64,000 nucleotides of DNA from Franconibacter pulveris DSM 19144 (GCA_000621185.1 KK211225.1:1-64000); one strand, 5' to 3'. Shown: positions 28,303 to 39,353, counted from the stretch's first letter. The notes: generated by a model not told the origin, from the sequence alone. Numbers and translations: made by a program.

Positions 28303-29424
28303 TTAGAACTGGTAAACCAGGCCCAGCGCGACGATATCGTCAGTACCAATGCCGGTGGCACGGGTAAAGTCGTTGTCGTCCACCAGGTTGATTTTGTAAT
28401 CCACATAGGTGGACATATTTTTGTTGAAGTAGTAGGTCGCGCCCACATCAACATATTTCAGCAGATCCTGATCGCCGTAACCGCCTTCGATGTCTTTACC
28501 TTTGGACTGCAGGTAAGCCACGGACGGACGCAGACCAAAGTCGAACTGGTACTGCGCAACCACTTCGAAGTTCTGCGCTTTGTTAGCAAAGCCGTAACCC
28601 GTAGTACGACCGCTGCCGTTAGACGTACCAAAACGGGTAGCGTTGTAAGTCTGAGAGTACTCCGCCGCCAGGTAGATGTTGTTAGCGTCGTATTTCACGC
28701 CGCCGCTATACACATCAGCACGGTCGCCGTTACCGTAAACGCCCGCCGCATTCTGGTCAGCGGTACGCTTGGAGGAGGTAGCTGCAGCGCCGATAGCGAA
28801 GCCTTCGCCCAGATCGTAGGTCAGAGATGCGCCGTAGCCGTCGCCGTTCTGTTTCAGCAGGCTGCGGCCGCCAGCCACGTCGTTCTCACCGCTGACGCTG
28901 CCGTTTTTACCCTGATACTGCAGCGCGAAGTTCAGACCATCAACCAGACCGAAGAAATCGGTGTTGCGGTAGGTTGCGAAGCCGTTGCCGCGCTGCTGCA
29001 TGAAGTTATCCGCGCCGTAGGTGTCGCCGCCGAATTCCGGCAGAACGTCGGTCCAGGAGGTCACATCGTAGATAACGCCGTAGTTACGACCGTAGTCGAA
29101 AGAGCCCGCGTCGCCGAATTTCACGCCCGCGAAAGCCACACGCGTCCAGGCGTTGTTCGAGGTTTCCGCGTTGTTACCCTGAACCTGGTACTCCCACTGG
29201 CCGTAACCGGTGATCTGGTCGTTAACCTGGGTTTCGCCTTTGAAGCCAATACGCATGTAGGTCTGATCGCCGTCGTTACCCGCGTCGTCAGAGAAATAGT
29301 GCAGACCGTCAACTTTACCGAACAGATCTAATTTGTTGCCGTCTTTGTTATAAATTTCAGCCGCCTGTGCGGTACCTGCTACCAGCAGAGCTGGGATCAG
29401 GAGGGATAGTGCTTTAACTTTCAT
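28303..29424 (-). CDS. ompC: Outer-membrane porin OmpC
   Basis: This is a trimeric general porin of 373 residues with signal peptide [21 protein letters not shown]. The mature protein opens [20 protein letters not shown]. It has sixteen predicted strands, a constriction loop with [15 protein letters not shown], and the closing [10 protein letters not shown] with terminal Phe for BAM recognition. OmpC rather than OmpF is supported by position: micF lies divergently upstream and rcsD beyond it. The long leader and the GAGGG ribosome site resemble those of E. coli ompC, and control by OmpR is expected. Confidence 0.96.
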   Translation of the reverse strand: MKVKALSLLIPALLVAGTAQAAEIYNKDGNKLDLFGKVDGLHYFSDDAGNDGDQTYMRIGFKGETQVNDQITGYGQWEYQVQGNNAETSNNAWTRVAFAGVKFGDAGSFDYGRNYGVIYDVTSWTDVLPEFGGDTYGADNFMQQRGNGFATYRNTDFFGLVDGLNFALQYQGKNGSVSGENDVAGGRSLLKQNGDGYGASLTYDLGEGFAIGAAATSSKRTADQNAAGVYGNGDRADVYSGGVKYDANNIYLAAEYSQTYNATRFGTSNGSGRTTGYGFANKAQNFEVVAQYQFDFGLRPSVAYLQSKGKDIEGGYGDQDLLKYVDVGATYYFNKNMSTYVDYKINLVDDNDFTRATGIGTDDIVALGLVYQF

Positions 29425-29753
29425 CTTATTAACCCTCTATTGTTATATGCCTTTTTATTTGCCACTGCGTACTGACGCTTTTTAGGTCAGCCGGCGAAAC
29501 CATTCTCCGCAAAAAATCGGAAGAATCCAACGCGAATATGATACGAAAACTTTGAAGATGTATCTTTTGTACCTGTAGGTGTAACTAAATATTAATAAGA
29601 GGGAACTTTTTATTCGCACTAATTGCTAAAAACATCCGCACTAAATATCAAAAAACATAAAATAAAATATATAAATCATGTACATAGTGCATGATATTTT
29701 TTACCGCACTGATTGCCAAAACATCTGGCGCGTTCGCGACTAAAATTACTCTC
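29425..29753 (-). promoter_or_regulatory. ompC promoter and leader, shared with micF
   Basis: The 330 bases between ompC and micF hold no gene. On the minus strand the -10 element TATCAT lies at 29543-29538, followed by ATTCGCGTTGGATT and a leader of about 80 to 100 bases that resembles the E. coli ompC leader, including GGAGAATGG and GGCATATAACA. Upstream, AT-rich blocks around 29550 to 29720 with repeated ACATCT- and GCACT-like elements fit the place of OmpR boxes, but I cannot fix their exact limits. Confidence 0.7.
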
Positions 29754-29847
29754 GCTATCATCATTAACTTTATTTATTACCGTCATTCAAATCTGAATGT
29801 TCGTTTTACCCCTATTATATCCGGATGCACGCATCCGGTTTTTTTTT
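29754..29847 (+). ncRNA. micF: MicF antisense RNA
   Basis: The stretch begins GCTATCATCATTAACTTTAT, which matches the 5-prime end of E. coli MicF, the part that pairs with ompF mRNA. It continues through a CATTCAAATCTGAATG hairpin and ends with a CCGGATGC-AC-GCATCCGG stem and a run of nine T. The length of about 94 bases and the divergent position upstream of ompC are as in E. coli. It is Hfq-dependent there and represses OmpF. Confidence 0.93.
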
Positions 29848-30271
29848 GCTGAATTTACCCGCCTCGTTATTTCCCCGCCATATTGAGATAAATCTTAACG
29901 ACTATTAAACAATCAACTTAGGGTTTAAGGTAAATTTCCTGCACATACTCTATAATTGCTTGTTTGTTATTTAGTGCTTTTCCGTCTGGCTTAATCGCAA
30001 CCGCTCGCTTTTCATCCTCACTCTGTTTTTTTATTGCACAACGTGCCAAGGCGTTACGCCTTGCGCAGCCGCTTTTTATTTAGCGCAGTTATCATCCATC
30101 TGGAAAATCATACGTTTCGCTTTATACTGCATGATTTGCGATACTGGCGAACGTCCGGAAACGCCCTGCCCTTTGCCGCCCCGTGCTGTAACAGTGAGAC
30201 GTTTTCCCGATACAGGCAGCAAGCAGAGTTCTTTTTGATGACGGCGTATGGCCGGTGGATTGCACACAACG
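29848..30271 (+). promoter_or_regulatory. Upstream region of rcsD
   Basis: These 424 bases between micF and rcsD must contain the rcsDB promoter. The first part is AT-rich with several TATAAT-like stretches (for example TATAATTG near 29951). I cannot pick one promoter with confidence and see no gene with a ribosome site in it. Confidence 0.4.
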
Positions 30272-32941
30272 ATGAGTCAGTCAGACGCGATGATCCCCAA
30301 CAAGTTTTCCCTGATGCCGGGCAGCATTACCCGTTTCTTTTTATTGCTGATCGTGGTGCTGCTGGTCTCGCTGGGCGTAATGGTGCAGAGCGCGGTTAAC
30401 GCCTGGCTGAAAGACCGAAGCTATCAGATAGTGGATATCACCCGCGCCATGCACAAACGGGTCGATACCTGGCGTTACGCCACCTGGCAGATTTATGACA
30501 ATATCGCCGCCTCGCCTTCCGCCCCTGAAGGCGCCAACCTTCAGGAAACCCGGTTACGTCAGGATGTCTATTATCTGGAAAAGCCGCGCCGCAAGACCGA
30601 AGCGCTGATTTTCGGCTCTCATGACAGCTCTACGCTGGAGATGACTCAGCGCATCTCAACATACCTTGATACGCTGTGGGGCGCTGAAACCGTGCCCTGG
30701 TCGATGTACTACCTGAACGGCCAGGATAACAGCATGATCCTCATCTCTACCCTGCCGCTGAAAGATCTCTCCTCCGGCTTTAAAGAATCTTCTGTCGGCA
30801 CTATTGTCGATTCTCGCCGTGCGGAAATGCTGCAACAGGCTAACGCACTGGACGAGCGAGAAAGCTTTTCGCCGCTGCGCCGTCTTGCCTGGCAAAACGG
30901 CCTTTACTTTACGCTGCGCACCACCTTCAACCAGCCCGGGCACCTCGCGACCGTGGTGGCGTTTGATTTGCCCATCAACGATCTGATCCCGCCGGGCATG
31001 CCGCTGGAAAGCTTCCGCCTTGAGCAGGACAACAGCCAGGCCACGCTGTCCGGTACGGATAAAGAAACGCCCGATAGCGTCACCATTAACTTCAACAGCT
31101 CGCGCATCGAAATCGCCTCGCCGTTGAGCTCCACCAGTCTGCGGCTGGTATGGGAAGTGCCGTTCGGCACGCTGATGATGGACACGCTGCAAAACATTTT
31201 GCTGCCGCTGCTGCTGAACCTGGGCCTGCTGGCGCTGGCGCTGTTCGGCTACACCACGTTTCGCAACCAGCCTGCGCCCCGCGCCCAGGAAACGCCGGGT
31301 GGCAATAATAAAGAACTGCATATGCTGCGCGCGTTAAATGAAGAGATTGTCTCTTTGCTGCCGCTCGGCCTGCTGGTGCATGACCAGGAAACTAACCGTA
31401 CGGTTATCAGCAATAAGATTGCCGATCACCTGTTACCGCATCTTAACCTGCAGAACATCACCTCAATGGCGGACCAGCACCAGGGGGTGATTCAGGCGAC
31501 GGTGAATAACGAACTTTATGAGATTCGCCAGTTCCGCAGCCAGGTCGCTTCGCGCACGCAGATTTTTATCATTCGCGATCAGGACCGCGAAATTCTGGTG
31601 AACAAAAAGCTTAAGCAGGCACAGCGTCTGTATGAGAAAAACCAGCAGGGCCGCGTTGCCTTTATGCACCACATGGGCGAAGCGCTAAGCGCGCCGGTGA
31701 AGCAACTGGCGGAGCAGGCTACCGCGCTGCATACCCAGGAAAGCCTGGCGCTTGCGGATCAGGCCGACCGCATTGTGCGCCTGGTGGACGAAATCCAGCT
31801 GGCGAATCAACTGGAGGCGGATAACTGGAAGAGCCACAGCAGCGCCTTCGTCATTCAGGATCTTATTGACGAAGTCGTGCCGGAAGTATTGCCCGTTATC
31901 AAACGCAAGGGGTTGCAGCTGCTTATCAATAACCAGTTGCCCGCCAATGAAGAGCGCCATGGCGACCGCGAAGCGCTGCGTAAGATCGTACTGATGCTGC
32001 TGCACTATTCCGTGACCACCACGCAGATGGGCAAAATCACGCTGGAGATTAGCGCCGAAGAGCATGAGAAGGAGCGGCTGCTGCTGCGCATTCTCGATAC
32101 CGGCGACGGCATTCATAACGCAGAAATTGATAACCTTCACTTCCCGTTCCTGAATGACACCACGGGCGACCGCTTCGGCAAGGCAAACGGCCTGACCTTC
32201 TGGCTGTGCAACCAGCTGGCCCGCCGTCTTGGCGGCAGCCTGAACATTAAATCGCGTCAGGATCTCGGCACCCGCTATTCACTGCACGTTACGATGGCGG
32301 CGGAGCCGGTTGATGAAACCGAGCGTGAAGAAGGCCTGCTGGATGACGTGGTAGCGATGGTGGATGTCACCTCCAACGAGGTGCGAAATGTGGTGGTTCG
32401 CCAGCTTGAACAGTGGGGAGCGACCTGCATCACGCCAGATGAAAGACTGGCAAGTCAAGAGTTTGATATCTTTTTAACAGATAATCCGTCTAATCTTACT
32501 GCCAATGGCCTGCTTTTAAGCGATGATGAGGACGGCGTGAAGCGAATCGGTAACGGTAAGTTCCGCGTCAATTTCAACATCAGTAATGCTATGCAGGAAG
32601 CAGTGCTACAACTTATAGAGGAGCAGCTGGCACAGGAAGAAGTTCCCGAGTCACCTTTGGGCGGCGATGAGAATACGCAGCTCCATGCCAGCGGCTATTA
32701 CGCGCTGTTTGTCGACACGGTACCGGACGATGTTCAGAGGCTGTATACTGAATCAGCAGCAGGCGACTTTGCTTCGCTTGCGCTGACAGCGCATCGCCTG
32801 AAAGGGGTGTTTGCGATGCTGAATCTGATACCCGGCAAGCAGCTATGTGAAACGCTGGAGCATCACATTCGCGAGAATGATGCACCAACCATAGAAAAAT
32901 ATATCAGCGACATTGACGCTTACGTCAAAAGCTTGCTGTAG
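30272..32941 (+). CDS. rcsD: Rcs phosphotransfer protein RcsD
   Basis: RcsD passes phosphate from RcsC to RcsB in the envelope-stress relay. The 889-residue inner-membrane protein has a membrane segment at about residues 18 to 38, a large periplasmic domain, a second segment near 305 to 325, a degenerate histidine-kinase-like region, the RcsB-binding ABL domain, and a C-terminal HPt domain with His841 in LALTAHRLKGVFAML. The start at 30272 (MSQSDAM) is chosen because it gives the same distance to the SLMPGSITRFF block as in E. coli; an upstream in-frame ATG at 30248 has little support. rcsB follows after 16 bases. Confidence 0.95.
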   Translation: MSQSDAMIPNKFSLMPGSITRFFLLLIVVLLVSLGVMVQSAVNAWLKDRSYQIVDITRAMHKRVDTWRYATWQIYDNIAASPSAPEGANLQETRLRQDVYYLEKPRRKTEALIFGSHDSSTLEMTQRISTYLDTLWGAETVPWSMYYLNGQDNSMILISTLPLKDLSSGFKESSVGTIVDSRRAEMLQQANALDERESFSPLRRLAWQNGLYFTLRTTFNQPGHLATVVAFDLPINDLIPPGMPLESFRLEQDNSQATLSGTDKETPDSVTINFNSSRIEIASPLSSTSLRLVWEVPFGTLMMDTLQNILLPLLLNLGLLALALFGYTTFRNQPAPRAQETPGGNNKELHMLRALNEEIVSLLPLGLLVHDQETNRTVISNKIADHLLPHLNLQNITSMADQHQGVIQATVNNELYEIRQFRSQVASRTQIFIIRDQDREILVNKKLKQAQRLYEKNQQGRVAFMHHMGEALSAPVKQLAEQATALHTQESLALADQADRIVRLVDEIQLANQLEADNWKSHSSAFVIQDLIDEVVPEVLPVIKRKGLQLLINNQLPANEERHGDREALRKIVLMLLHYSVTTTQMGKITLEISAEEHEKERLLLRILDTGDGIHNAEIDNLHFPFLNDTTGDRFGKANGLTFWLCNQLARRLGGSLNIKSRQDLGTRYSLHVTMAAEPVDETEREEGLLDDVVAMVDVTSNEVRNVVVRQLEQWGATCITPDERLASQEFDIFLTDNPSNLTANGLLLSDDEDGVKRIGNGKFRVNFNISNAMQEAVLQLIEEQLAQEEVPESPLGGDENTQLHASGYYALFVDTVPDDVQRLYTESAAGDFASLALTAHRLKGVFAMLNLIPGKQLCETLEHHIRENDAPTIEKYISDIDAYVKSLL

Positions 32942-32957
32942 CAAGGTAGCCTAATAC

Positions 32958-33608
32958 ATGAACAATATGAACGTAATTATTGCCGATGACCATCCGATTG
33001 TTCTGTTCGGCATTCGTAAATCTCTTGAACAAATCGAGTGGGTGAACGTTGTCGGTGAGTTCGAAGATTCCACAGCATTGATCAATAACCTGCCAAAGCT
33101 TGACGCACACGTCCTTATCACCGATCTCTCTATGCCGGGCGATAAATATGGCGATGGCATTACTCTTATCAAATACATTAAGCGCCATTTCCCGAACCTG
33201 TCCATTATCGTTCTGACCATGAACAATAACCCGGCTATCCTGAGCGCCGTACTGGATCTGGATATCGAAGGCATCGTGCTTAAGCAAGGCGCGCCGACCG
33301 ATCTGCCGAAAGCGCTGGCTGCGCTGCAAAAAGGCAAAAAGTTCACGCCGGAAAGCGTTTCCCGTCTGCTTGAGAAAATCAGCGCGGGCGGCTATGGCGA
33401 TAAACGCCTGTCGCCGAAAGAGAGCGAAGTGCTGCGCCTCTTCGCAGAAGGTTTCCTGGTGACGGAAATCGCCAAAAAGCTAAACCGCAGCATCAAAACC
33501 ATCAGTAGCCAGAAGAAATCGGCGATGATGAAGCTTGGCGTTGATAACGATATCGCCCTGCTTAACTACCTCTCTTCCGTAAGCCTGACGCCTGCGGACA
33601 AAGACTAA
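32958..33608 (+). CDS. rcsB: Rcs response regulator RcsB
   Basis: RcsB is the DNA-binding regulator of capsule, motility, and cell-wall stress genes. The 216-residue sequence is nearly identical to E. coli RcsB. The receiver domain has the phosphorylated Asp56 in HVLITDLSMPG with Asp10 and Asp11 before it. The LuxR-type helix-turn-helix lies at about 150 to 205 (LSPKESEVLRLFAEGFLVTEI). It is cotranscribed with rcsD and converges with rcsC. Confidence 0.98.
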   Translation: MNNMNVIIADDHPIVLFGIRKSLEQIEWVNVVGEFEDSTALINNLPKLDAHVLITDLSMPGDKYGDGITLIKYIKRHFPNLSIIVLTMNNNPAILSAVLDLDIEGIVLKQGAPTDLPKALAALQKGKKFTPESVSRLLEKISAGGYGDKRLSPKESEVLRLFAEGFLVTEIAKKLNRSIKTISSQKKSAMMKLGVDNDIALLNYLSSVSLTPADKD

Positions 33609-33611
33609 AAA

Positions 33612-33644
33612 AAAGCCCTCGCTACTCTGCGAGGGCTTTTTTTA
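33612..33644. terminator. Bidirectional terminator between rcsB and rcsC
   Basis: AAAGCCCTCGC and GCGAGGGCTTT form a strong stem with A runs on one side and T runs on the other. It lies 4 bases after the rcsB stop codon and so can end transcription from both directions. Confidence 0.9.
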
Positions 33645-33650
33645 TCGAAG

Positions 33651-33679
33651 CGCGACGTTCACCCGTCGCGCTTTTTTTA
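33651..33679 (+). terminator. Second terminator after rcsB
   Basis: GCGCGACG and CGTCGCGC form a perfect 8-base stem followed by seven T on the plus strand. It backs up the first terminator in the rcsB direction and ends just before the rcsC stop. Confidence 0.85.
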
Positions 33680-33686
33680 TTCCCGC

Positions 33687-36536
33687 TTATCCTCGCGCCC
33701 GGCGCACCCGCTCGGCATAGACGGCAAGCGTCTGCTTAAGCACATCCAGCGTAACCGGCTTGGACAAACAGCTGTCCATGCCCGATTCGATACAGCGTTG
33801 CTTCTCTTCCGCCAGCGCGTTAGCGGTCACGCCAACTACCGGCAGCGTCAGCCCCAACTGGCGGATGCGCTGCGTCAGGCGATAACCATCCATGTTCGGC
33901 ATGTTAACGTCGCTCAGCACAATATCGATATGATTTTTACTGAGTACGTTAAGCGCATCCACGCCGTCATTGGCGGTTTTGCACTGATAGCCGAGCGAAC
34001 CAAGCTGGTCGGCCAGCAGGCGACGGTTAATAGGATGATCGTCAACCACCAGAATCATCATGTCGTCGTTCTGCTCGGTATTGCTGGCGGCAGCCTGCAA
34101 CGCAGACGCGCCCGCAGGCACCGCGACATTAATGCTGTAAATGCGCCCAAGCAGCGTGATGACTTCATGCGGCGAAGCGACGCTGTGCAGCCAGACGCCG
34201 GCGGCTCGCTCAAGCGGGATGCCGATATGGCGACGGCAGAAAATAATCGCGGCGCGGCCGCGCCAGGCGCCGTCAAGCTCATCGTCGGTAATCAGCACGT
34301 CTTCTTTATCTGGCTCTTCGCCTTCATAGCACTGCACCCGAATTCCGTTTTGCTCAAGCAGCGTCTGGAGATAGTGGTTCAGCGAGGCGTTTCGCACGGC
34401 GAGCCAGCAGCGTTTATCCGCCAGACCTTCGATGCTCGCTTTCGGCGGCGTCTGCGCGTCATAAAGCGGAATGCGCACGGTGAACTGGCTGCCCATGCCA
34501 GGTTCAGTATCTACCGAGATATCGCCATCCATCATGCTGATGAGTTTTTCGCAAATCGCGAGGCCCAGCCCGGTGCCCTGGAAGTTGCGCTGCACGCCCG
34601 TGCCGACCTGGAAGAACGGGTCGAAAAGACGTACCACCTCTTTCGCCGGGATGCCGACGCCGGTATCGCGCACGCGGAAGCTCAGGTAATCCCCTTCGAC
34701 CTGCACATGCAGAATAATGCAGCCGATGTCGGTGAACTTGATGGCATTGCTTAACAGGTTGGAGATGACCTGTTGCAGACGCATCGGGTCGCCCTGCAGC
34801 GTCAGCGGCACATCCGGCTCGATAAAACAGTAAAGGCCGAGCTGTTTGCGCACCACCAGCGGCAGATAGTTGGCGGTGATATGGCTCATCACTTCCCGCG
34901 GGGAGAACTCGCGCGGCTCGATTTTCAGCTGCTCGGACTCAATTTTCGAGAAATCGAGAATATCACTGATGATTTTAAGCAGCAGGCTCGACGAGTTGTT
35001 CATCGCCGTCACCAGCCTGTCGACCCCTTTCGGCAGCGCTTTGGTTTGCAGCAGGTCGAGGTTACCGATAATGCCGTAAAGCGGGGTGCGCAGTTCGTGG
35101 CTCACCGTCGCGAGGAACATCGATTTCGACTGGCTCGCCTGCTCCGCCGCCTGCGCCATATCCTGCAGCGACTCTTCCATCTTCACGCGTGCGGAAACAT
35201 CCACCAGTACGCAGATAGCCACGTTCTCATTACGGTAGCGCGAATGCACGAAGCTGATTTGCAGGTTGGTGTTATTGCTGGTCAACACGTCGACGAAGTT
35301 AACCTGCTGGCCGCAAATAATCTGCGTAAGGCGCTGGCGGTCTTCATGAGTGAGCATGTTGAGGTAATTGTGCGCCAGTTCGTTCGAAAGAATATTGGTG
35401 CCGTCTACGGTACGGAGAATGCAAATCCCCACCGGCGCGGAGGCGACAATCTTACGGTTGAATTGCTCATGCTCCTCCAGCCGCTGGGCATCGTTTTCCG
35501 CCGGAATGAAAATGCGCCGTTCATACATACGCGCCAGCGTAAAGAGCACAATCCCCACCAGCACGTTCAGCAATACGGCGTTAAGGATAAGCATGCGGAT
35601 GCGCTCCAGCACCATATCTACCGGCACGGAGTAGATAATGCTGAGCGAAGACGGCGGCAGCGTTTTCTTGAGGATGAGTTGCTTAAAGCGGGCGGTATAG
35701 CCAAACCAGGTGCGTTCCTGCACCCAGCGCGGGTCCGGCTCGATGCGCGTTTCCGGCCCGGTTAAGGAAAGCAGCGGATGGCCGCTCTCATCCAGGATAG
35801 TCACGCCCATCGGCAGGCTGCCGGGGGTGTAGAAGTTCTCCATGCGGATGGTTTGCTCAATGCCAAGCAGCGCCTGCAGTCGGTTGCCCGGATAGACCGG
35901 CGTCAGGGAGTAGAAATAACCGATGCCAGGACGCGGCCCCTGCCCTACCCAGTAAAGGCTGTTGCCCCGCTCTTCCTGCGGCGCGTTGCGATACTTCATG
36001 ATGCGCTCGTGCAGCGCCTGCAACGTTTTGTCGCGCTCAAGCGGCATATCGCGCAGCCCAAAATCGGCCATACAGAGATTATCTGAGCCAATCAAAAAGA
36101 CGCGATTGAGATCGTAGGCCGCTGAAAAATTATCGTGCCAGTAACGTAAAAACCAGGAGAGCGACTGCAGCGAGCCGCGCCAGGCGTTGCCCAGGGTATT
36201 GCAGTCTGAATCGGGGAAGAGCGGCACAAAGGTCGGCGTGTCGAGCCGGTCGTCAGACCGCTGGGTCATTTTCAGGGTTTTATCGTCGTTCTGGAGCTGG
36301 TTTTCCGCAATGTACTTCAGCTCTTTCATGACGTCCGAGGTGCGCTGAATATAGCGCTGCGCCTGGTCGTAGCTGAGGTTGAATTCCTGATGGATTTCCG
36401 CCTCTTTATCATGAAGCGCGCCAACAATATAAAACACGGAAAACAGCGCGATAAGCAGCCACAGCAGTAAGGCTAAAGCCCGGAACAGATAGCGCGAGAC
36501 TTTAAGCGTCGTGCGAAAAGAGACGAAGTATTTCAA
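33687..36536 (-). CDS. rcsC: Rcs hybrid sensor kinase RcsC
   Basis: RcsC is the hybrid kinase that starts the Rcs phosphorelay. The 949-residue protein has membrane segments near 20 to 42 and 315 to 335, a periplasmic sensor domain between them, a PAS-like linker, a kinase core with phosphorylated His480 in ATVSHELRTPLYG, ATP-binding boxes (NLLSNAIKF, DTGVGIP, GTGLGLAI), the RcsC-specific ABL domain, and a receiver domain with Asp876 in VLSDVNMPNMDGY. All signalling residues are present. It is monocistronic and convergent with rcsB. Confidence 0.97.
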   Translation of the reverse strand: MKYFVSFRTTLKVSRYLFRALALLLWLLIALFSVFYIVGALHDKEAEIHQEFNLSYDQAQRYIQRTSDVMKELKYIAENQLQNDDKTLKMTQRSDDRLDTPTFVPLFPDSDCNTLGNAWRGSLQSLSWFLRYWHDNFSAAYDLNRVFLIGSDNLCMADFGLRDMPLERDKTLQALHERIMKYRNAPQEERGNSLYWVGQGPRPGIGYFYSLTPVYPGNRLQALLGIEQTIRMENFYTPGSLPMGVTILDESGHPLLSLTGPETRIEPDPRWVQERTWFGYTARFKQLILKKTLPPSSLSIIYSVPVDMVLERIRMLILNAVLLNVLVGIVLFTLARMYERRIFIPAENDAQRLEEHEQFNRKIVASAPVGICILRTVDGTNILSNELAHNYLNMLTHEDRQRLTQIICGQQVNFVDVLTSNNTNLQISFVHSRYRNENVAICVLVDVSARVKMEESLQDMAQAAEQASQSKSMFLATVSHELRTPLYGIIGNLDLLQTKALPKGVDRLVTAMNNSSSLLLKIISDILDFSKIESEQLKIEPREFSPREVMSHITANYLPLVVRKQLGLYCFIEPDVPLTLQGDPMRLQQVISNLLSNAIKFTDIGCIILHVQVEGDYLSFRVRDTGVGIPAKEVVRLFDPFFQVGTGVQRNFQGTGLGLAICEKLISMMDGDISVDTEPGMGSQFTVRIPLYDAQTPPKASIEGLADKRCWLAVRNASLNHYLQTLLEQNGIRVQCYEGEEPDKEDVLITDDELDGAWRGRAAIIFCRRHIGIPLERAAGVWLHSVASPHEVITLLGRIYSINVAVPAGASALQAAASNTEQNDDMMILVVDDHPINRRLLADQLGSLGYQCKTANDGVDALNVLSKNHIDIVLSDVNMPNMDGYRLTQRIRQLGLTLPVVGVTANALAEEKQRCIESGMDSCLSKPVTLDVLKQTLAVYAERVRRARG

Positions 36537-36621
36537 GGTGGCACCGGTAGCCGTCGACAGGTGATAAAAAAAGAATGTCGTTTAAGGTAGCCGTAAAAAC
36601 CCAAGGTCGCAACGGCAAAGC

Positions 36622-36644
36622 AAAGGGCCGGTTTCCCGGCCCTT
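36622..36644 (-). terminator. Intrinsic terminator of gyrA
   Basis: On the minus strand AAGGGCCGG-GAAA-CCGGCCCTT forms a tight stem just after the gyrA stop codon and is followed by TTGCTTTG. The T run is imperfect but the stem is strong. Confidence 0.7.
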
Positions 36645-36663
36645 ATGACGCAGAACAAATGAA

Positions 36664-39309
36664 TTACTCGTCTGCGTCGTCTTCTTCCGCGTCGTCGATA
36701 TCGTCTTCTTCAACTTCAGATGCGATTTCGTCGTCGCCTTCCGCGACGCTGCCGTCGATGGAGTCGAGCTCTTCGTCATCCACCGGCTCGGCCACGCGCT
36801 GCAGACCCACCACGTTTTCCTCTTCCGCCGTGCGGATGAGGATAACGCCCTGGGTGTTACGGCCCACTTCACGGATTTCCGAAACGCGGGTGCGCACTAG
36901 CGTACCGGCATCGGTGATCATCATGATCTGGTCGCACTCGTCTACCTGCACCGCGCCGACCACCGCGCCGTTGCGCTCGGTCACCTTGATGGAGATAACG
37001 CCCTTGGTGGCGCGGGATTTGGTCGGATACTCTTCAACCGGCGTACGTTTGCCGTAACCGTTCTGCGTGGCGGTGAGGATAGCCCCTTCGCCGCGCGGCA
37101 CGATAAGCGAAACGACGCTGTCGCTGTCCGCCAGACGGATGCCGCGCACGCCGGTGGCGTTACGGCCCATCGGACGCACGGCGTCTTCTTTGAAGCGCAC
37201 CACTTTACCCTGCGCCGAGAAGAGCATCACTTCGTCATCCTTCGCGGTGAGGTCGACGCCAATCAGCTCGTCGCCCTCTTTCAGGTTGACGGCGATGATG
37301 CCGGCGGTACGCGGACGGCTGAACTCAGTAAGCGCCGTTTTCTTCACGGTGCCGCTGGCGGTCGCCATAAAGACGCTGACGCCTTCTTCGTATTCGCGCA
37401 CCGGCAGAATGGCGGTGATGCGCTCGTTCGCTTCCAGCGGCAGCAGGTTGACGATAGGACGGCCGCGCGCCCCGCGGCTCGCTTCCGGCAACTGGTAGAC
37501 CTTCATCCAGTAGAGACGGCCGCGGCTGGAGAAGCAGAGGATCGTGTCGTGGGTGTTGGCCACCAGCAGACGATCGATAAAGTCCTCTTCTTTAATACGC
37601 GCGGCGGATTTGCCTTTCCCGCCGCGGCGCTGCGCTTCGTAATCCGAAAGCGGCTGATACTTCACATAGCCCTGATGAGACAGGGTGACCACCACATCTT
37701 CCTGGTTGATCAGATCTTCAATGTTGATATCGGCGCTGTTCGCGGTGATTTCGGTACGGCGCTCGTCACCAAACTGGTCGCGGATCGCTTCCAGCTCTTC
37801 ACGGATAACTTCCATCAGACGATCGGCGCTGGAGAGGATGTGCAGCAGTTCGGCAATCTCATCCAGCAGCTGTTTGTACTCATCGAGCAGTTTTTCGTGC
37901 TCAAGACCGGTCAGTTTCTGCAGACGCAGGTCGAGGATCGCCTGGGCCTGCTGTTCGGTCAGGTAGTATTTGCCATCGCGAATGCCGAACTCCGGCTCCA
38001 GCCACTCCGGACGCGCGGCGTCATCGCCGGCGCGCTCGAGCATGGCGGCCACGTTGCCGAGATCCCAGCCTGCGGAAATCAGGCCCGCTTTCGCTTCCGC
38101 TGGCGTCGGCGCACGGCGGATAAGCTCGATGATCGGGTCAATATTCGCCAGCGCGACCGCCAGACCTTCAAGGATATGGGCGCGTTCGCGCGCTTTGCGC
38201 AGTTCGAAAATCGTGCGACGCGTCACCACTTCACGACGGTGACGGACAAACGCGGCCAGAATCTCTTTCAGCGTCATGATCTTCGGCTGGCCATGGTGCA
38301 ACGCCACCATGTTGATGCCAAAGGAGACCTGTAGTTGGGTCTGGGAGTACAGGTTATTCAGCACCACCTCGCCCACTGCGTCACGCTTAATCTCAATGAC
38401 GATGCGCATGCCGTCTTTATCAGACTCGTCGCGCAGCGCGCTGATGCCTTCAACGCGTTTTTCTTTCACCAGCTCGGCGATTTTCTCAATCAGGCGCGCT
38501 TTGTTCACCTGATACGGAATTTCATGCACGATGATAGTTTCGCGGCCGGTTTTCGCATCCGCTTCTACTTCCGCGCGGGCGCGAATGTAGATTTTGCCGC
38601 GACCGGTGCGGTACGCCTCTTCGATGCCGCGGCGGCCGTTAATCAGTGCAGCGGTCGGGAAGTCTGGCCCTGGAATGTACTCCATCAGCCCTTCTACGCT
38701 GATGTCTTCGTCCTCGATATAAGCGAGGCAGCCGTTAATCACTTCGGTAAGGTTATGCGGCGGAATGTTGGTCGCCATCCCGACCGCGATGCCGGACGAG
38801 CCGTTAACCAGCAGGTTCGGGATCTTCGTCGGCATGACTTCCGGAATTTTTTCCGTGCCGTCGTAGTTATCAACGAAATCGACCGTCTCTTTCTCAAGGT
38901 CGGCCATCAGTTCATGGGCGATTTTCGCCAGGCGGATTTCGGTATAACGCATCGCCGCTGCGGAGTCGCCGTCGATGGAGCCGAAGTTGCCCTGGCCGTC
39001 GACCAGCATGTAGCGCAGCGAGAACGGCTGCGCCATACGCACGATTGTGTCGTAAACCGCGGAGTCACCGTGGGGATGGTATTTACCGATTACGTCGCCG
39101 ACAACACGGGCGGATTTTTTGTAGGCTTTGTTCCAGTCGTTGCCCAACACGTTCATGGCGTAAAGTACGCGGCGGTGAACGGGTTTGAGGCCATCTCGGA
39201 CATCCGGAAGCGCGCGGCCGACAATAACCGACATCGCGTAATCCAGATAGGAGCTCTTCAGCTCTTCCTCAATGTTGACCGGTGTAATTTCTCTGGCAAG
39301 GTCGCTCAT
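36664..39309 (-). CDS. gyrA: DNA gyrase subunit A
   Basis: GyrA cuts and rejoins DNA in the gyrase that introduces negative supercoils. The 881 residues include the winged-helix and tower domains, the catalytic tyrosine in AAAMRYTE (Tyr122), and a C-terminal beta-pinwheel with the GyrA box QRRGGKG. The tail is very acidic. In the quinolone-determining region residues 81 to 87 read GDSAVYD, so Ser83 and Asp87 are the wild-type forms. It is divergent from ubiG. Confidence 0.98.
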   Translation of the reverse strand: MSDLAREITPVNIEEELKSSYLDYAMSVIVGRALPDVRDGLKPVHRRVLYAMNVLGNDWNKAYKKSARVVGDVIGKYHPHGDSAVYDTIVRMAQPFSLRYMLVDGQGNFGSIDGDSAAAMRYTEIRLAKIAHELMADLEKETVDFVDNYDGTEKIPEVMPTKIPNLLVNGSSGIAVGMATNIPPHNLTEVINGCLAYIEDEDISVEGLMEYIPGPDFPTAALINGRRGIEEAYRTGRGKIYIRARAEVEADAKTGRETIIVHEIPYQVNKARLIEKIAELVKEKRVEGISALRDESDKDGMRIVIEIKRDAVGEVVLNNLYSQTQLQVSFGINMVALHHGQPKIMTLKEILAAFVRHRREVVTRRTIFELRKARERAHILEGLAVALANIDPIIELIRRAPTPAEAKAGLISAGWDLGNVAAMLERAGDDAARPEWLEPEFGIRDGKYYLTEQQAQAILDLRLQKLTGLEHEKLLDEYKQLLDEIAELLHILSSADRLMEVIREELEAIRDQFGDERRTEITANSADINIEDLINQEDVVVTLSHQGYVKYQPLSDYEAQRRGGKGKSAARIKEEDFIDRLLVANTHDTILCFSSRGRLYWMKVYQLPEASRGARGRPIVNLLPLEANERITAILPVREYEEGVSVFMATASGTVKKTALTEFSRPRTAGIIAVNLKEGDELIGVDLTAKDDEVMLFSAQGKVVRFKEDAVRPMGRNATGVRGIRLADSDSVVSLIVPRGEGAILTATQNGYGKRTPVEEYPTKSRATKGVISIKVTERNGAVVGAVQVDECDQIMMITDAGTLVRTRVSEIREVGRNTQGVILIRTAEEENVVGLQRVAEPVDDEELDSIDGSVAEGDDEIASEVEEDDIDDAEEDDADE

Positions 39310-39353
39310 CTGACCGTTATCCCTCTACTGTGTCCCGGATTCAAAGGTCGGAA

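Noticed and set aside
28237..29331. A 364-codon open frame opposite ompC
   Set aside because: It is a shadow of the strongly codon-biased porin gene and overlaps its terminator and coding frame entirely.
30034..30399. A 121-codon frame overlapping the start of rcsD
   Set aside because: It lacks a ribosome site and runs out of frame into the conserved rcsD coding region.
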